This document shows, in pieces, positions 34,993 through 47,120 of a stretch of DNA of 64,000 bases. The notes under the pieces are model-generated. The model did no database searches. It was not told the origin of the DNA and saw only the letters and a list, made by a program, of their open reading frames with translations. A program made the translations under genes and the position numbers. The number at the start of each line of letters is the position of its first letter. Position 1 is the stretch's first letter. This DNA comes from Theobroma cacao (taxonomy: Eukaryota > Streptophyta > Magnoliopsida > Malvales > Malvaceae), in contig NC_030859.1 in the NCBI RefSeq assembly GCF_000208745.1, forward strand, positions 7,269,687-7,333,686, written 5' to 3'.

Positions 34993-35036
34993 TAGTTTCC
35001 TGTTATTAAGGCTTAACATCCTTAGGAAGGATCCAT

Positions 35037-36670
35037 ATGGCTCTCCAAAAATCAGTAGTGGCTGAGGGACAATCAACAAACAAACCACCTCTGTTTGATG
35101 GCTTTAATTACCCTTATTGGAGCACTAGAATGTCAATTTACATTAGAGCTATAGACTATGAAATGTGGGATGTTATAACTGATGGACCCTTTATGCCCTC
35201 AACCGTGAATGTGGTGACAAATGAGTTGATGCCCAAGCCAAGGTCTGAATGGACTGAGGCTGAAACTAAGAAAGTTCAAATAAACTTTAAGGCTATCAAC
35301 ACATTACATTGTTCATTAACCCCTACTGAATTGAACAAAGTCTCAAGCTGTACAACAACTAAACAAGTGTGGGAAAAACTTAGAATAATCCATGAAGGGA
35401 TTTCTCAGGTAAAGGAGTCCAAAATTGCTCTGTTAACACATAATTATGAAATGTTCAAAATAGAGCTTGGTGAAGACATCACCAGCATGTTTGATAGGTT
35501 ACGAACATCACAAATAAATTGAATCAGCTAGGCAAGCCTATTCTTGAACATGAATTAGTAAAAAGATTGCTTAAGAGTCTACCAAAAAACTGAAAGCCAA
35601 AATTGACTGCCATTAGAGAGGCTAAAAATCTGAACATCATCACACTCGATGAGATTTGTGGTTCTCTTCTTACTCATGAGCTGAAGCTTAAGGAAGAAGA
35701 AGAAGAAAATCGAAGGGAAGCAAAGGAAAAGAAAAAGAGTATTGCACTTAAAGCCAGCATCCTTGAAGAAGAGTTGGAAGAGCTTTCCTATGATGATGAT
35801 GAAGAATTAGCTCTGGTTGCAAGAAAATTTAGAAAGCTAATGAGTAGAAAAAACCGAAGGCTAGCTAAAAGAGGTTTCCGAAAAAACTAAGGTGCCTTGT
35901 GGAAAAACAGAAACAAAATTGACTCCAACAAAAAGAAGGAGCTCATCTGCTACGAGTGCAAGAAACCAGGTCACTTCAAGTCCGAGTGTCCATTGCTGAA
36001 AGATGAAACTCTCAAGAAAAATAAGAAATCCAAGAAAGCAATGGTGGCAGCTGCATGGTCGGACAATGACACATCAAGTTCTGAAACTGATGATGAAAAA
36101 TTTGAGGAAAGAGCAAACATCTGTTTAATGGCATAAGAGAGTGAAATAGAGGTATTCTCATCCCCCTGCATTAATTCTTATGATGATTTACAAGATGAGT
36201 ATGAGTGCCTTTACGATGAATTTGAAAAACATTTTTCAAAATACAAATCATTGAAGAAAAAGGCTGCATTACTTGAAAATGATTTGGAACAAATCAAACA
36301 AGAATTTACTTCTGTTTTTTAGCAAAGAAATATTTTACAAGTTGAGTTAGAATACTTAAAAACAGACTTTGAGGTTTTAAAACAAGAGCTGAAAAACAAG
36401 TCTGAAGCTTTGTAAATAATTCTTGTTGAAAACACAGCTCTTAAATGTTTGAAAAATGAATATTCAAAAAGAGATGTATACCACAATAAAAATTCAGCTA
36501 AAGCATTACCTAAATGTTATAATTGTGGTAAACATGGTCATTTATCATATGAGTGTTTTAAGAAAAGAATAGTGCAGAGAGTTAAAAAACTTTGGGTTCC
36601 TAAGGGGTCTTTTGTTACAACTAACAATCAAGGACCCATCAAAGTATGGGTACCTATAAAGAAAAATTGA
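35037..36670 (+). pseudogene. Copia-2 gag
   Basis: It opens MALQKSVVAEG with the gag domain text FDGFNYPYWSTRMSIY and KQVWEKLRIIHEG. The frame breaks near 35515 and resumes in another frame with LLKSLP and an acidic/basic linker. Two CCHC zinc knuckles are seen: CYECKKPGHFKSEC (about 35948-35989) and CYNCGKHGHLSYEC (about 36515-36556), separated by a Lys/Glu-rich probable coiled coil that carries several stops. Gag forms the particle around element RNA. Confidence 0.85.
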
Positions 36671-36734
36671 AATTTTGTTTTGTAGGTTGAGCTGGACTTA
36701 AAGGAAACATGTTCAAGAGATCAACTCAAGAAGA

Positions 36735-37860
36735 AATAGCCTTGGTACATGGACAGTGGCTTGTTCACGGTGCATGACAAGACATGAAATGCTGTTTGCT
36801 CAGCTGGATAAGAGAAAGGGAGGAACCGTATCCTTTAGAGATGATTCAAAAGGAAGAATCCATGGTATAGGTACGGTTGGTAAGAATTCCCAAACTCAAA
36901 TCAGTCATGTGTTGTTGGTTAAAGGCTTAAAGCATAATTTGCTAAGTATTAGTCAACTATGTGATAAAAGATTGAGAGTATGTTTTGATTCAACTAAGTG
37001 TGAAGTGATAGATATGAGTACAAATAAAATCTCATTTATAGGAAAAAGATTGAAGAACATGTATGTAATTTTTCTCGAAAATCTTGAAGTAAATAGTGAA
37101 GTATGTCTTGTTGGAAATGCTGAAAATGATAGCTGGTTATGGCATAGAAGATTAGGACATGTAAGTTTGCATACTATGTCAAAATTGATTAAAAAGAATC
37201 TAGTGGTTGGGCTACCGGATTTAAAATTTGAAAATGATAGCATATGTGATGCTTGCCAACTAAGCAAACAAGTTTGAACATCCTTTAAGACTAAGAAGAT
37301 AGTGTCAACATCTAGACCTCTTGAATTGTTACACATTGATCTTTTTGGTCCAATAAGCATAACTATCTTAGGAGGAAAATCTTATGGCTTTGTAATAGTT
37401 GATGACTATTCTAGACATAATTGGGTGTATTTTCTTGCTCATAAGAATGATGCTCTACAAGCATTCTTAAGTCACTGTAAGAAAGTAGAAAATGAAAAAG
37501 GACTAGCTATAGTTAGCATAAGGAGTGATCATGGAGGAGAATTTGAAAATGATAGGTTTGAAAAGTTTTGTATTGAAAAAAGGTTGGATACCTAGAAAAC
37601 CCAAGCAAAATGGAGTTGTAGAAAGGAAAAATCGAACCTTAAAAGAAATGGCTAGGACCATGCTATGTGAGAACAACCTACCTAAATATCTTTGGGTTGA
37701 GGCAGTAAATACAACAGCTTATATTCTTAATAGAGTCTCAATAAGACCCTTGATTTCAAAGACTCCATATGAACTTTATAAAGGTAGAAACCAAATATTT
37801 CTTACCTTAGGAGTTTTGGCTGTAAATGCTTTATATTGAATAATGAAAAATAGTCCCTAG
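36735..37860 (+). pseudogene. Copia-2 protease end and integrase
   Basis: Protease text starts near 36741 (WYMDSG) and decays at once. The pre-integrase block is WLWHRRLGHVSLHTM with a CDAC pair (about 37135-37260). The integrase core shows HIDLFGP (first Asp, about 37335) and RSDHGGEF (second Asp, about 37522). The frame then changes with apparent loss of sequence before NGVVERKNRTLKEMART (Glu, about 37608). Part of the region between the second Asp and the Glu seems missing, so the enzyme would be inactive. Confidence 0.8.
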
Positions 37861-39829
37861 GAAAGTTTGATGCAAAGAGTGATGAAGCAATATTTTTAGG
37901 ATATGCATTAAACTCAAAGGCCTATAGAGTTTTTAACAAAATGACCTTAACTGTTGAAGAATCAGTTCATGTAGTTTTTGATGAGTCAAATGCTTTACAA
38001 AAAGAAGTTCATGATGATGATGATGATGATGATGTAGAAGTCCTAGAAAAACAAATGTAGGAAATGAGCTTAGAAAACAACAAAAATAATGAAGAAAGCT
38101 CACCTAGAAGAGAAAATGAAACTCTACCTCTAGAAAATCTGCAAAGAGCAGAAAATCAGCATGATGATCTACCATAGAGTTGGAGATTTGTAAGAAATCA
38201 ACCACAAGACCAAATAATAGGTGACATTTCACAAGGAGTTAAAACTAGGAAAGCAACTAGAGAAACTTGTGAGTTTTCAGCTTTTATATCTCAAAGTGAA
38301 CCTAAAAACTTTGAAGAAGCTGAAAAAAAGGAAAGTTGCATAATGGCCATGCAAGAAGAACTTGATCAATTCACAAGGAGTCGTGTATGGTCATTGGTAC
38401 CTAGACCTTCAAATCACCCTATTGTTGGTACAAAATGGGTATTTAGAAATAAGGTAGATGAGTAAGGAAATGTAGTTAGAAATAAAGCTAGGTTGGTAGA
38501 AAAAGGATACAACTAAGAAGAAGGAATTGATTATGATGAAACCTTTGCTTTTGTTGCTAGGATTGAAGCAATAAGGTTGTTGCTAGCTTTTGCATGTTTC
38601 ATGAATTTTAAATTGTTCCAAATGGATGTAAAAAGTGCATTCTTGAATGGAATGATTCAAGAGGAAGTATATGTAGAACAACCACCTGGTTTTGAAGACT
38701 TTGAAAAATCTGATCATGTTTTCAAACTTCATAAAGCCTTGTATGGATTGAAACAAGATCCTAGAGCTTGGTATGAGAGGTTTTCAAAATTTCTAGTTGA
38801 GAAAGGATATGATAGAGGCAGCATCGATACTACATTGTTTATTAAGAGATATCTAAATGATTTAATTGTTGTGCAAATATATGTGGGCAACATTGTATTT
38901 AGTGCAACTAATGAGGCTTTATGCAAGAACTTTGCTAAGGAAATGCAAGGTGAGTTTGAGATGAGCATGATGGGAGAGTTAAGGTACTTCCTTGGTCTTC
39001 AAATCAAACAAAGTGAGGAAGGAATCTTCATCAACCAAGAAAGATACACTCATGATATGCTTAAGAAATTTGATATGCTGAAACTGAAATCAACTTTCAC
39101 TTTAATGAGTCCATCCACCAAACTCGACTTAGATGAAAAAGGTAAGGATGTAGATCAAAAGCTCTTAGAGGTATGATCGGCTCTCTTCTCTACTTAACAG
39201 CAAGTAGCCCAAATATTTAGTTTAGTGCGTGCTTGTGTGCTAGATTTTAGTCACAGCCTAAAGAAACACACCTAACAGCTGTTAAGAGAATTTTTAGATA
39301 CCTCATAGACACTCAAGGGCTAGGAATATGGTACTCTAGAGACTCAACTCTTAGCTTAGTTGGATATTCAAATGCTGACTTTGCTAGCAGCAAAACTGAT
39401 AGGAAAAGCATTAGTGGAACATGCCAATTTTTAATAAGCATGCTTATATCTTGGTCCAGCAAGAAGCAAAATTCAGTGGCACTATCTACAACAGAGGCTG
39501 AATATTTATCATTAGGTAGTTGCTGTGCACAAATCCTTTAGATCAAGTAACAATTAAAAGACTATGGAATAGTTATGCATAATGTACCAATATACTGTGA
39601 TAACACAAGTACAATCAATATATCAAAAAACCTTGTGCAGCACTCTAGGACAAAGCACATTGAAATTAGACACCATTTTATTAGAAACCATGTAGTGAAA
39701 AATGATATTACGATAGACTTTGTTAATTCTTTACATCAATTAGCAAACATTTTTACCAAACCTCTAAGTCAAGATAGATTCTGTGAGATTAGAAGAAATT
39801 TAGGAATGATTAGTGTGAAGGAATTATAA
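37861..39829 (+). pseudogene. Copia-2 reverse transcriptase and RNase H
   Basis: A linker with a (GAT)n run at 38010-38033 precedes the reverse transcriptase: GTKWVFRNK, QMDVKSAFLNGMIQEEVYV (about 38620-38680), LYGLKQ. The catalytic YVDD of the family reads YVGN here (38880-38891), so the active-site Asp pair is lost. RNase H follows with AEYLSL and the tail IYCDNTSTINISKN, TKHIEIRHHFIR, LANIFTKPL, ending at 39829. Stops lie between these blocks. Confidence 0.85.
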
Positions 39830-40225
39830 GAAAACTTTTGGCTCTCACATAGAAAATAGAATGCATTCAGTCGACTAAGGATTTCTTAGTCAACTAAGAG
39901 TGGTCTGACAGCTTTAAATAATAAGATTCAGTGAGTTTAGAGAAAGAAACGTAAATTGTGGTAAAAATTTAGGTTCATCGGGTGCAAAAAGAATGAAGAA
40001 ATACTGCCAAAGTTAAATAACCAAATTTTTAGAGGGAAATTTAAAATTATGAAGAAATAAATGTAAGGCAGTACTTAAGGGAAGGTGAGCAGTTTTTTTG
40101 AGTAATAACTGTTGACTATCTCTTCTTTTCTCTCCCCTGAAACCTATTGCTCAAAAAACAAAAACCTAAATCTTCTTGTTTGCCTCTGAAACCGACTCAA
40201 ACCCTCAAAAATTTCTGAAACCAAT

Positions 40226-41827
40226 ATGGCTAAAACATCTCAAGGTAAAGAGATATCAGAGAAGAAGAAAGGGAAAAGGCCAATAGAGGAAGGAACAAGA
40301 ACGAAAAGTCTGAAAAATAAATTGAAAATCATGCTTGGTTCAGTGAAAGAAATATTCGAGAAACTAAAAGAAAAGAAGTAGAAAACTGAGAAGAAGAAAA
40401 ATACTGAACCCTCACTCCACAAAGGTACTAATTCTTCTTTTTCAAAGTTTAAGAATAAGTTGCATGAATATAGGTTCAAGAATATCGAGAATGCACCAAT
40501 CTCTTGAGGAAAATTTATTGATTGAAAGAGTTTTAAGGATAATATTGAAATCCAGACTCGTTTATCTGAGTACTTTGATGAACTGAAACTAAAAGGTTAT
40601 AGCACCTTTAAGAATAGGTCTTATGGTCCAAGTCTGGTTAAAGAATTCTATTCTAGTATTGCTTTGAAGGGAAAAGAATTAATAGATTCTGATGATTATG
40701 GTGAAGATGGTCTGAATGTTTATCTGAATGGAAAAGAATTTATTGTGATTGTTGAAGATTTAGGAAATTCACTGGAAATAAAATGCAAAGAATGAGAGTA
40801 TGAGCTCCTTGAAAAATATGAGTTCCCTGAAAAATGTGATCCATCCTCATTGTGGGAGATCGTCACTGGAAGAAAAGAAAAATATTCTTCAAAAAGTAAT
40901 TCAGGTATGATAATCAGTCCTCAGATTAGGATTTTACACTATTTTACAATAGCCAACATTCAAGGTAGAAGTGGAAGCCTTAGCTACATTAGCCTCCAAG
41001 ACCTTTGGCTAATAGAGCATGCCTTCAACGAGGTACCTCTGAATCTAGGAACATTTATGATTGAAAAAATGAGAAGTGCCTGCAAACTTGATAAGGTTAA
41101 TCTACCGTATGGGAATGTAATTACATCCTTGGTGAAGAAGAAAGGAATATGGGCAAAGAGGTACGATTTGGACCTAGTAAAAACCAGAGATCAAGCTATT
41201 TATTATAGGAGCTTGGTTAAAATGGGGTATATACTTGATGGGGAAAGCTTCATTAAGACCCCCAAGACTAGTCCAAGAAAAGAACACAGCCTATCTACTT
41301 AACCTGAAGAAGCCCTTTCCAAATTCTCAAATGAAGTAATTTTTAATTTGCTCATAAGGATTGATGGAAAGCTGACTGACCAAGGGGAAAAGATACAAAA
41401 AATTGAAGAGAACATCACTAAGTTGGAAAACAAGCTGAAGGAGAAGGAAAGCATTCCATCTGAACTTGTGGCTGCAGACAACTCTGCAACATCTAGCACT
41501 GCACCAACACAGCAAGGTGTTGAAGGTTCAACTGAGCCAACAGAAATATCTACTCCTCATGCTGAAAGTTTTGGCTTTCAAGTTGAAGGTTCCACCTATA
41601 AGTTTGTCAGTCCTATTCTGCAAACTGAAGACTCTCCTCAAGGGGTTGATTAGATAGCCAAGACATCCTCTTCTGAACCACAAAGCAAAAATGACTCAGA
41701 ACAAGGGACAGAGAAACAGTAGGCCTCTCCTCCAAATTCAGAGGAAGTTTCCATTATGGATGTCTTCCACCAATTGGTTAAGGAGGGATAAGCTGAAAAA
41801 GACACTACTAGGATAGAAACTCAAAAG
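40226..41827 (+). pseudogene. Extra ORF (aORF) of Copia-2, main part
   Basis: One frame runs from ATG (MAKTSQGKEIS) to the nested LTR with several in-frame stops and no frame change. A basic Lys-rich head is followed by a folded-looking domain (about 40850-41260: LHYFTIANIQGR, SYISLQDLWLIEHAFNEVP, VNLPYGNVITSLVKK). A heptad-like Lys/Glu stretch (about 41350-41450) and a Ser/Thr/Pro-rich tail come next. The middle domain recalls the family often named putative plant transposon protein; that is a memory-based match. I see no signal peptide or membrane segment, so an envelope role is not supported. It continues after the solo LTR at 43986. Confidence 0.65.
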
Positions 41828-42649
41828 TGTAACGACCTTCTCCTTGGTCGCTACCGACGTCCTAGACTTTCAAAGAATTTTCGCTAAGTCCTGAACAAGC
41901 CTCATTTAAAACTTTCGCTAGATTCATTAAATACATATAATCATGTGCGTAAGTGAATATATAAAAATTAAACTACTATCTACTCCATTCAAAATAATAA
42001 TAATTCACGTTTATGAGTTGATAACATTTTTCAACACCTAGTAAATTTCGTTGTAACATAACACTAAACAGCGGAGCGACTCAGAGCAAGGCTAGGAGAT
42101 GCCTTTACCTACTTTGCGGTGGTTCGTATGCACCAATGGTTACACGTTAGACTGATCTCTATCTACAAAAAGGAAAAATAAGAGGGGTGTGAGTCTCATA
42201 GACTTAGTGATAATCATCGACCAAGTGAGTAGGCGAAGAGGGGAAATAACATAAAGGTGGAATGTTTATAAACTCAAGAGTAAGAGTAGAAAATACATTC
42301 CATAAAAGTGACAAATTTTGTTTTATACCTTGCAATTCTTAAAAATAATAATCCCCAAATAAACATGTATGAAAACAGCTGTATGTAGGATACTAAAAAA
42401 AATCTTTCAACCTCAACATCCAGTCATTATTAAATTCAATGACAAGTGAGAAATGAAAATTCTCAAATATAAAAAGGCGAATTAATTGATCACCAATGAA
42501 TAGGTAAATTTCGCTTGCTATTAAATAAATAAAAATTTTCAAGTATTAATGCCATGCATAGTGAAATAAAAAATCTACAAATGAGCATCATACTCGGGTA
42601 GGTTTAATATAGCCCTTAGGCTTACTATCTCAGACATCATCACTTACTC

Positions 42650-42815
42650 ATGGGAACTATCCACGCCTCTATATAAATCAGGGCTTCAGGTCCCCCTTTA
42701 CCTACTCGCGGAAACTACCCACGTCACCAAATATAAATCGGGGCTTCAGGTCCCCCTTTGCCTACTCTGGGGAACTGCCCACACCATATAAATCGGGGCT
42801 TCAAGTCCCCCTACA
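42650..42815 (+). repeat. Three tandem units in the family D LTR
   Basis: Each unit reads like ATAAATCGGGGCTTCAGGT, CCCCCTTTGCCTACTC and GGAACTRCCCAC in order, with a period near 60 bp. The copies differ by small changes. Confidence 0.7.
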
Positions 42816-43299
42816 AAATCAAATATCAAAAATCATTGCAATTTGAAGCATTTGCAAATCATAATAGTTTGTAAAAAATATAATCATAAATCAATGTTGT
42901 GCTTATTTTATCTCAAAGCATGGTATATTTACCAAATCAACTTGTCACGTGAAATAAATAATTTATCAAGTTTTATGAACCAACACAAAGGCCCTTGGCC
43001 CAAACATCACACAAACTTGTAAGGTACGATTTTTAAAGTGAAAGCTAGTCAAAGGTTTGTTTCCTTATATTTAAAAACATGTAGATATATATATATTTAT
43101 ATATTTTAAAGAAAAGCGGATATAAAATCCCTGTCACAAGCACAAATAACCTAAGGCTTTCTACCAACTCATGCTGTCCACAATTTCGTCAACTATCAAA
43201 TGTCACCTATATAATATATTATAAGGAAATAATTTTAAAATCTAGCACCCACTCACCTCACAATAGTGGGATGCTACTTCGCTATTACTTCACGCGTGT

Positions 43300-43960
43300 A
43301 CTTAGCTATTCTCTCTTCTTTTTCATTTTTCTTCTTCTTTTTTTTCCTTTTGTGTCGTTACTCTTTCTTTTCTTTTTTTTTTCTTTCTTCCCCTTCTTCG
43401 CCGTGCTCCCTCTTTCCTTCTCCTTCTTTTTCTTTCTCTTCTTTCTTCTCCCTTATCGCCGTGCTCCATCTCTCCTTTTTCTTCTCTTTCTCTTTCCTTT
43501 TTTTTTGCTCTGTCGTGCTCTCTCTCTCTCTCATTTCTTCTTCTCTTTCTCTTTTTCTTCTCTTTTTCCTCTCTTTTCTCTCCCTCGTCGCCGTGCTCCC
43601 TCTCTCATTCTCCTTCTTTTTCTTTCTCTTCTTTCATCTCCCTTGTCGTCGTGCTCCCTCTCTCCTTTTTCTTCTTTTTCTCTTTCTTTTTTTTTTTGCT
43701 CTGTCGTGCTCTCTCTCTCTCTCTCTCCTTTCTTCTTATCTTTCTCTTTTTCTTCTCTTTTTCCTCTCTCTTTTCTCTCCCTCGGGCCCTCCACTCTCTT
43801 CCTTCTCTTTTCTTTTCTCTTTTTTTTTTCTCTTTCTCCCTTGTCTTTTTTTTTTGGCAGCATTGACTTTTCTTCTTCTCTCTCCTTTCTTCCTTCTCCA
43901 TTTTGGCCGGCCTCCATTTTTCTTCTTCTCTCTTCTTATTTCTTTTCTTCTCTTTTGTCT
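43300..43960 (+). repeat. Pyrimidine tract with a 190-bp tandem duplication
   Basis: Almost only C and T on the plus strand. GCCGTGCTCCCTCT recurs at 43400 and 43590, a spacing of 190 bases, and each copy ends TTTTCTCTCCCTCG. Long purine/pyrimidine tracts can form triplex DNA. Confidence 0.8.
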
Positions 43961-43985
43961 CTTATGAGTGGGGCATCACAAAAAG

Positions 43986-44338
43986 AATGGTGAAGATGTA
44001 GGAAAAGGAAAGAACCTGCATCAGCTACTAGAGTAAAGGCAAAAGCAGAAAAAGCCAAAGCCACTGCAACACCACCAACTAAGGCAAAACCACCAACCAA
44101 AGGTAGAAAGACTATGGCAACTAAAACAACTTTTCTCAAAAGAAGAAAGTCTTCTAGGTTGGCAGAGAAATCCAGACCAGTTTCAGCCTCTGCTCCTCAA
44201 AATCCAATCCCTGTCTCAAACAAGTCCTCACCAGAGTCCTCCCCTAGAAAGTCATCACCTCTCCGAGAACCCTTTCTTTTTCCCCTAAACCCTTTCTATG
44301 ACACTGAATCCTCACCCTCTGACACATCAGATGAATAG
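43986..44338 (+). pseudogene. Extra ORF of Copia-2, C-terminal part
   Basis: It resumes after the target duplication. It encodes a Lys/Ala/Pro-rich segment, FLKRRKSSRLAEK and NKSSPESSPRKSSP, parallel to 558-860, and ends DTSDE at 44338. The downstream frame differs from that of 40226-41827 after removing the insert, so a frameshift has also occurred. Confidence 0.65.
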
Positions 44339-45163
44339 AAGCCCCTTTCTTTGATGCTAACAAAAAAGGAGAGTATAATGGGTGCAGGAACCAGAGAATG
44401 GGTGCAGAACCAGAAAATGGGTGCAATGACCAGAGAATGGGTGTAGGAATTAAAAAAAAAAGTGTTAGGGTGGAAGAACCAAGAACCTAAAAAAGAAAAG
44501 AAAGCAGAATCAGGAGCAGGAACTTAGAAAAATAGGAGATAGGAAGCAAAATTGTCTAGGGGCAATTTCAGAATACTTTTTAATTAACTGCTATTTGTGC
44601 CATGGTGGCACTTGAACACTTAAGTTTAATTCTGTTGATTATATAGTTGTGTGTGAAATGTGAATGCTGAAATGTCTATGTTGTTTAATTGCTACAAATT
44701 GAAGTCTGTTGATATTTTGTTATCTTAGTATATTTACTGTCATGAACAAAATCTGTTGATGTTATGCTGATACTGATGTTGATAAATGATTTTTGTTATG
44801 GCATTATGAATGATTTCGATTTGTAAATAGATATAGATGGGGTGCATAGTATATCAATTGAAACATGAATGATGTAGACAAAATCTAAAATCAATAAACT
44901 GTTAACAGCTGCTAGAACATTTTTGAAAATTTGTCAACACCTACTATTGAAAGTTTAATGATGATCTGCTAATACTTGTTGCAAATCACTCCATATTGCT
45001 GCATATTTGTACAATGTCTCTTTTTAAATGACAAAAATAAAATTTGATGAATAAAGTAAGCAAAAATATGCAAATACTTAGGGGGAGCAATCCTCACCTT
45101 CTGTAGAGAACTAAAAAGACTAAAAGGACACCATGCTATTAATCAAGGAATGTTTTGTCATCA
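44339..45163 (+). other. Non-coding 3' internal region of Copia-2
   Basis: Positions 44379-44446 hold four imperfect tandem units of GGGTGCAGGAACCAGAGAAT. A GTTGATA-rich stretch and a purine block ACTTAGGGGGAGC (about 45077) follow, as at 949-1684. Confidence 0.6.
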
Positions 45164-45179
45164 TAAAAAAGGGAGAGAT
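45164..45179 (+). promoter_or_regulatory. Polypurine tract of Copia-2
   Basis: AAAAAAGGGAGAGAT immediately before the 3' LTR; it primes plus-strand synthesis in active elements. Confidence 0.8.
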
Positions 45180-46253
45180 TATTGGCTCCATTTGTTTTTG
45201 ATGATAATAAAACATTCCCATTTATTTGTGTCTAATACCTTCATTTGAGTGTGCAGGAAATTAATATATGAAATTAATTTATTAACTCTTCAAAGAGTAT
45301 TTTTGAAAGAAAAAGATGGATAAAATCAACAAGATGTAACTGAATAACAAGGAGGAAGTTTGTTGGTGAAACAAGGAAGAACATTGGTTGACCAAATTTC
45401 AAATTGGAGAAATGGCGGGCTAAAGAGTTTGAGAAATAGAACCAATTTAGTCGACCAAGTTAGTCGATTAAGTGCTCTCTGTCAAAATCTGCAAACCAAA
45501 AACAGAACCAACTTAGTCAACCAAGTTAGTCCACTAAGAGCTCTCTGTTTGCAATTTGAACCAGAGCACTACAAGATAGATTAACGGCTAGAACTGATCC
45601 TCAACTGTTTCCAACAGATATAAACTGCCAAACTGACATAAAAGTTGCATCTCCAAGTATAAAAGGGTCTTCCAATAATTAGAAACAAGTTTTGAGAAGC
45701 ATTGAAAGAGATTTGAGCTATAGAAAGTTGAAAAACCAGAAAAGCTTCACTGTACTTGTCTGCACTTAAACGCCTACTCCTTGCATTTGTATTTAGCACT
45801 CACTCTTGTACCACTCAGATCAACCAGTGATTATAGGTACCTTCTTTTACTACTTCTTTTGTAATCTTAGAGTGAGGGAGTCACTCTAAGGGGTTATTCA
45901 AGCTTGGGATAGCTTGATTGTTGTAGGTTGTGGTTAAGCCTTGGAAAACCACTTTGGGTTTTAGTTGAGCCCCTGAAAAACTAGTGTAAAAGGTTGTGGT
46001 TGAGCTTGGTAAAAGCTATTGTAAAGCTTGGTGGAAGCTTGTGAATTTCACCTGTGTTTAGTGAATCTGTGGGAAAATCCTTGGTTGGATAATCGAAGTA
46101 GTGGATGTAGGTCTTGGACCGAATTGTTCTAAATTGCTGTGCATTTTATACTCTGTTTTTATTTTCTTAAGTTCTGAAAATTAGTTCCTCATATTGTTAA
46201 GAGCCAAATTGTGTTATTCACCCCCCCTCTAGCGCATATTATAGGGACCAACA
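45180..46253 (+). repeat. 3' LTR of Copia-2
   Basis: 1074 bp, same length as the 5' LTR. The first bases read TATTGG instead of TGTTGG, one transition. TATA box at 45657-45667, TTAGTCGACTAA-type motifs at about 45447-45538. Confidence 0.95.
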
Positions 46254-47120
46254 GATTGTTTAAGTGGTGATACATGTGCTGTGGAAACAATATAAGGATT
46301 TGGTGTTTGAACATGTATTTGATTTAATGATGTTTAGAACTAATTTGGATAATCAAGGTTTGAAATCCATTTTGGAAATTTCTTAAGAAAAGTTGGAAAA
46401 ATTGGATACAGGGGAAAAGTATTGATAATTGTGAAGAAAGAATCGATACTTGTTTAACAGAATGCTATGGGAAAGAATTCTAGACAAGAAGTTCCATACC
46501 ACTTCTCAAGGTATTGAGACCTTGAAGGCAAAAACGTTCTACCAAGGAGGTCTCGATACCTTGGTCAAAGGTATCAAGACTTAGATGTAGACTTGGAATT
46601 TTTGACCCTATTTCAAAGGTTTTAAGCTTGAGTATGAATGGTTTATCTCTCCCATTGGAGAGGTTTTGTTGGACAATGTGGTGTCTTGTGGTATAAAATA
46701 TGTGGATGATTGAGTATGGATTGAGGAAATGTGCATATTTTATTAATTGATATTTGCAAATACTACTCTGTTTTGTTTGTTCCCCCTCCCTATTTTTGTT
46801 CACTGAGTTTTTATATCTCACCATGCATAAATTCTATTTTGTTTTAGATCAGTAGAGTTTGGTTAGCATCATTGGAAAGTCGTCCTTCCATTTCCCTTTG
46901 GTAGGTGGTTGATAAGGCTCCCATTTGGTTTAAGTTCTCTATCTTGTCAAAATCTGTTGGTCGAGTCTTCCACTGTCAAATGATTATACTTGATATAGTA
47001 TTTGGTGTTGCCAATGTATGGCCTGAGATTTTCATTATGTTAGAACTACAACTTTGTATTGTTGGTTAAGTATGATCAAGTTATATTGTTTTGAATCTTA
47101 AATGTTATTCATGAGATTTT
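46254..47120 (+). repeat. LTR-like promoter region (family E)
   Basis: Paired words TATTGATAA / ATCGATACTTG and GGTATTGAGACC / GGTCTCGATACC lie at 46417-46590. A TATA box GTATAAAATATG is at 46691-46702, followed by the TTCACTGAGTTTTTAT type of leader seen in Ty3-type LTRs. The start was not found, since Copia-2 inserted here. Confidence 0.45.

Larger units (their letters stand above)
41828..43980 (+). mobile_element. Solo LTR nested in the Copia-2 extra ORF (family D)
   Basis: It runs 2153 bp from TGTAACGACC to GGGCATCACA with a perfect 5-bp target duplication AAAAG (41823-41827 and 43981-43985). The first bases are typical of Ty3-type LTRs. It contains a threefold tandem repeat (about 42650-42815) and a 650-bp pyrimidine-rich tract (43300-43960). 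No internal domain is present. The long Phe/Ser/Leu-rich frames across the tract are composition artefacts. Confidence 0.9.
33905..46253 (+). mobile_element. Sire-like Ty1/Copia retrotransposon with an extra ORF (Copia-2)
   Basis: 12,349 bp between two LTRs of equal length (1074 bp). GATTA precedes it (33900-33904) and GATTG follows (46254-46258), a 5-bp target duplication with one change. Order: 5' LTR, primer-binding site, gag, protease/integrase, reverse transcriptase/RNase H, an extra ORF, a non-coding tail, polypurine tract, 3' LTR. The extra ORF contains a nested solo LTR. An ORF between pol and the 3' LTR is a known trait of the Sire lineage. Confidence 0.92.

Noticed and set aside
43266..43993. 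Two long plus-strand frames (233 and 240 codons) rich in Phe, Ser and Leu, and minus-strand Glu/Lys/Arg-rich frames
   Set aside because: They follow from the pyrimidine tract, where stop codons are rare. No domain, no conserved text, and they lie inside a solo LTR.
40226..44338. Envelope gene making Copia-2 a retrovirus-like element
   Set aside because: No signal peptide, no transmembrane segment and no Cys pattern of an envelope protein were seen in the extra ORF.
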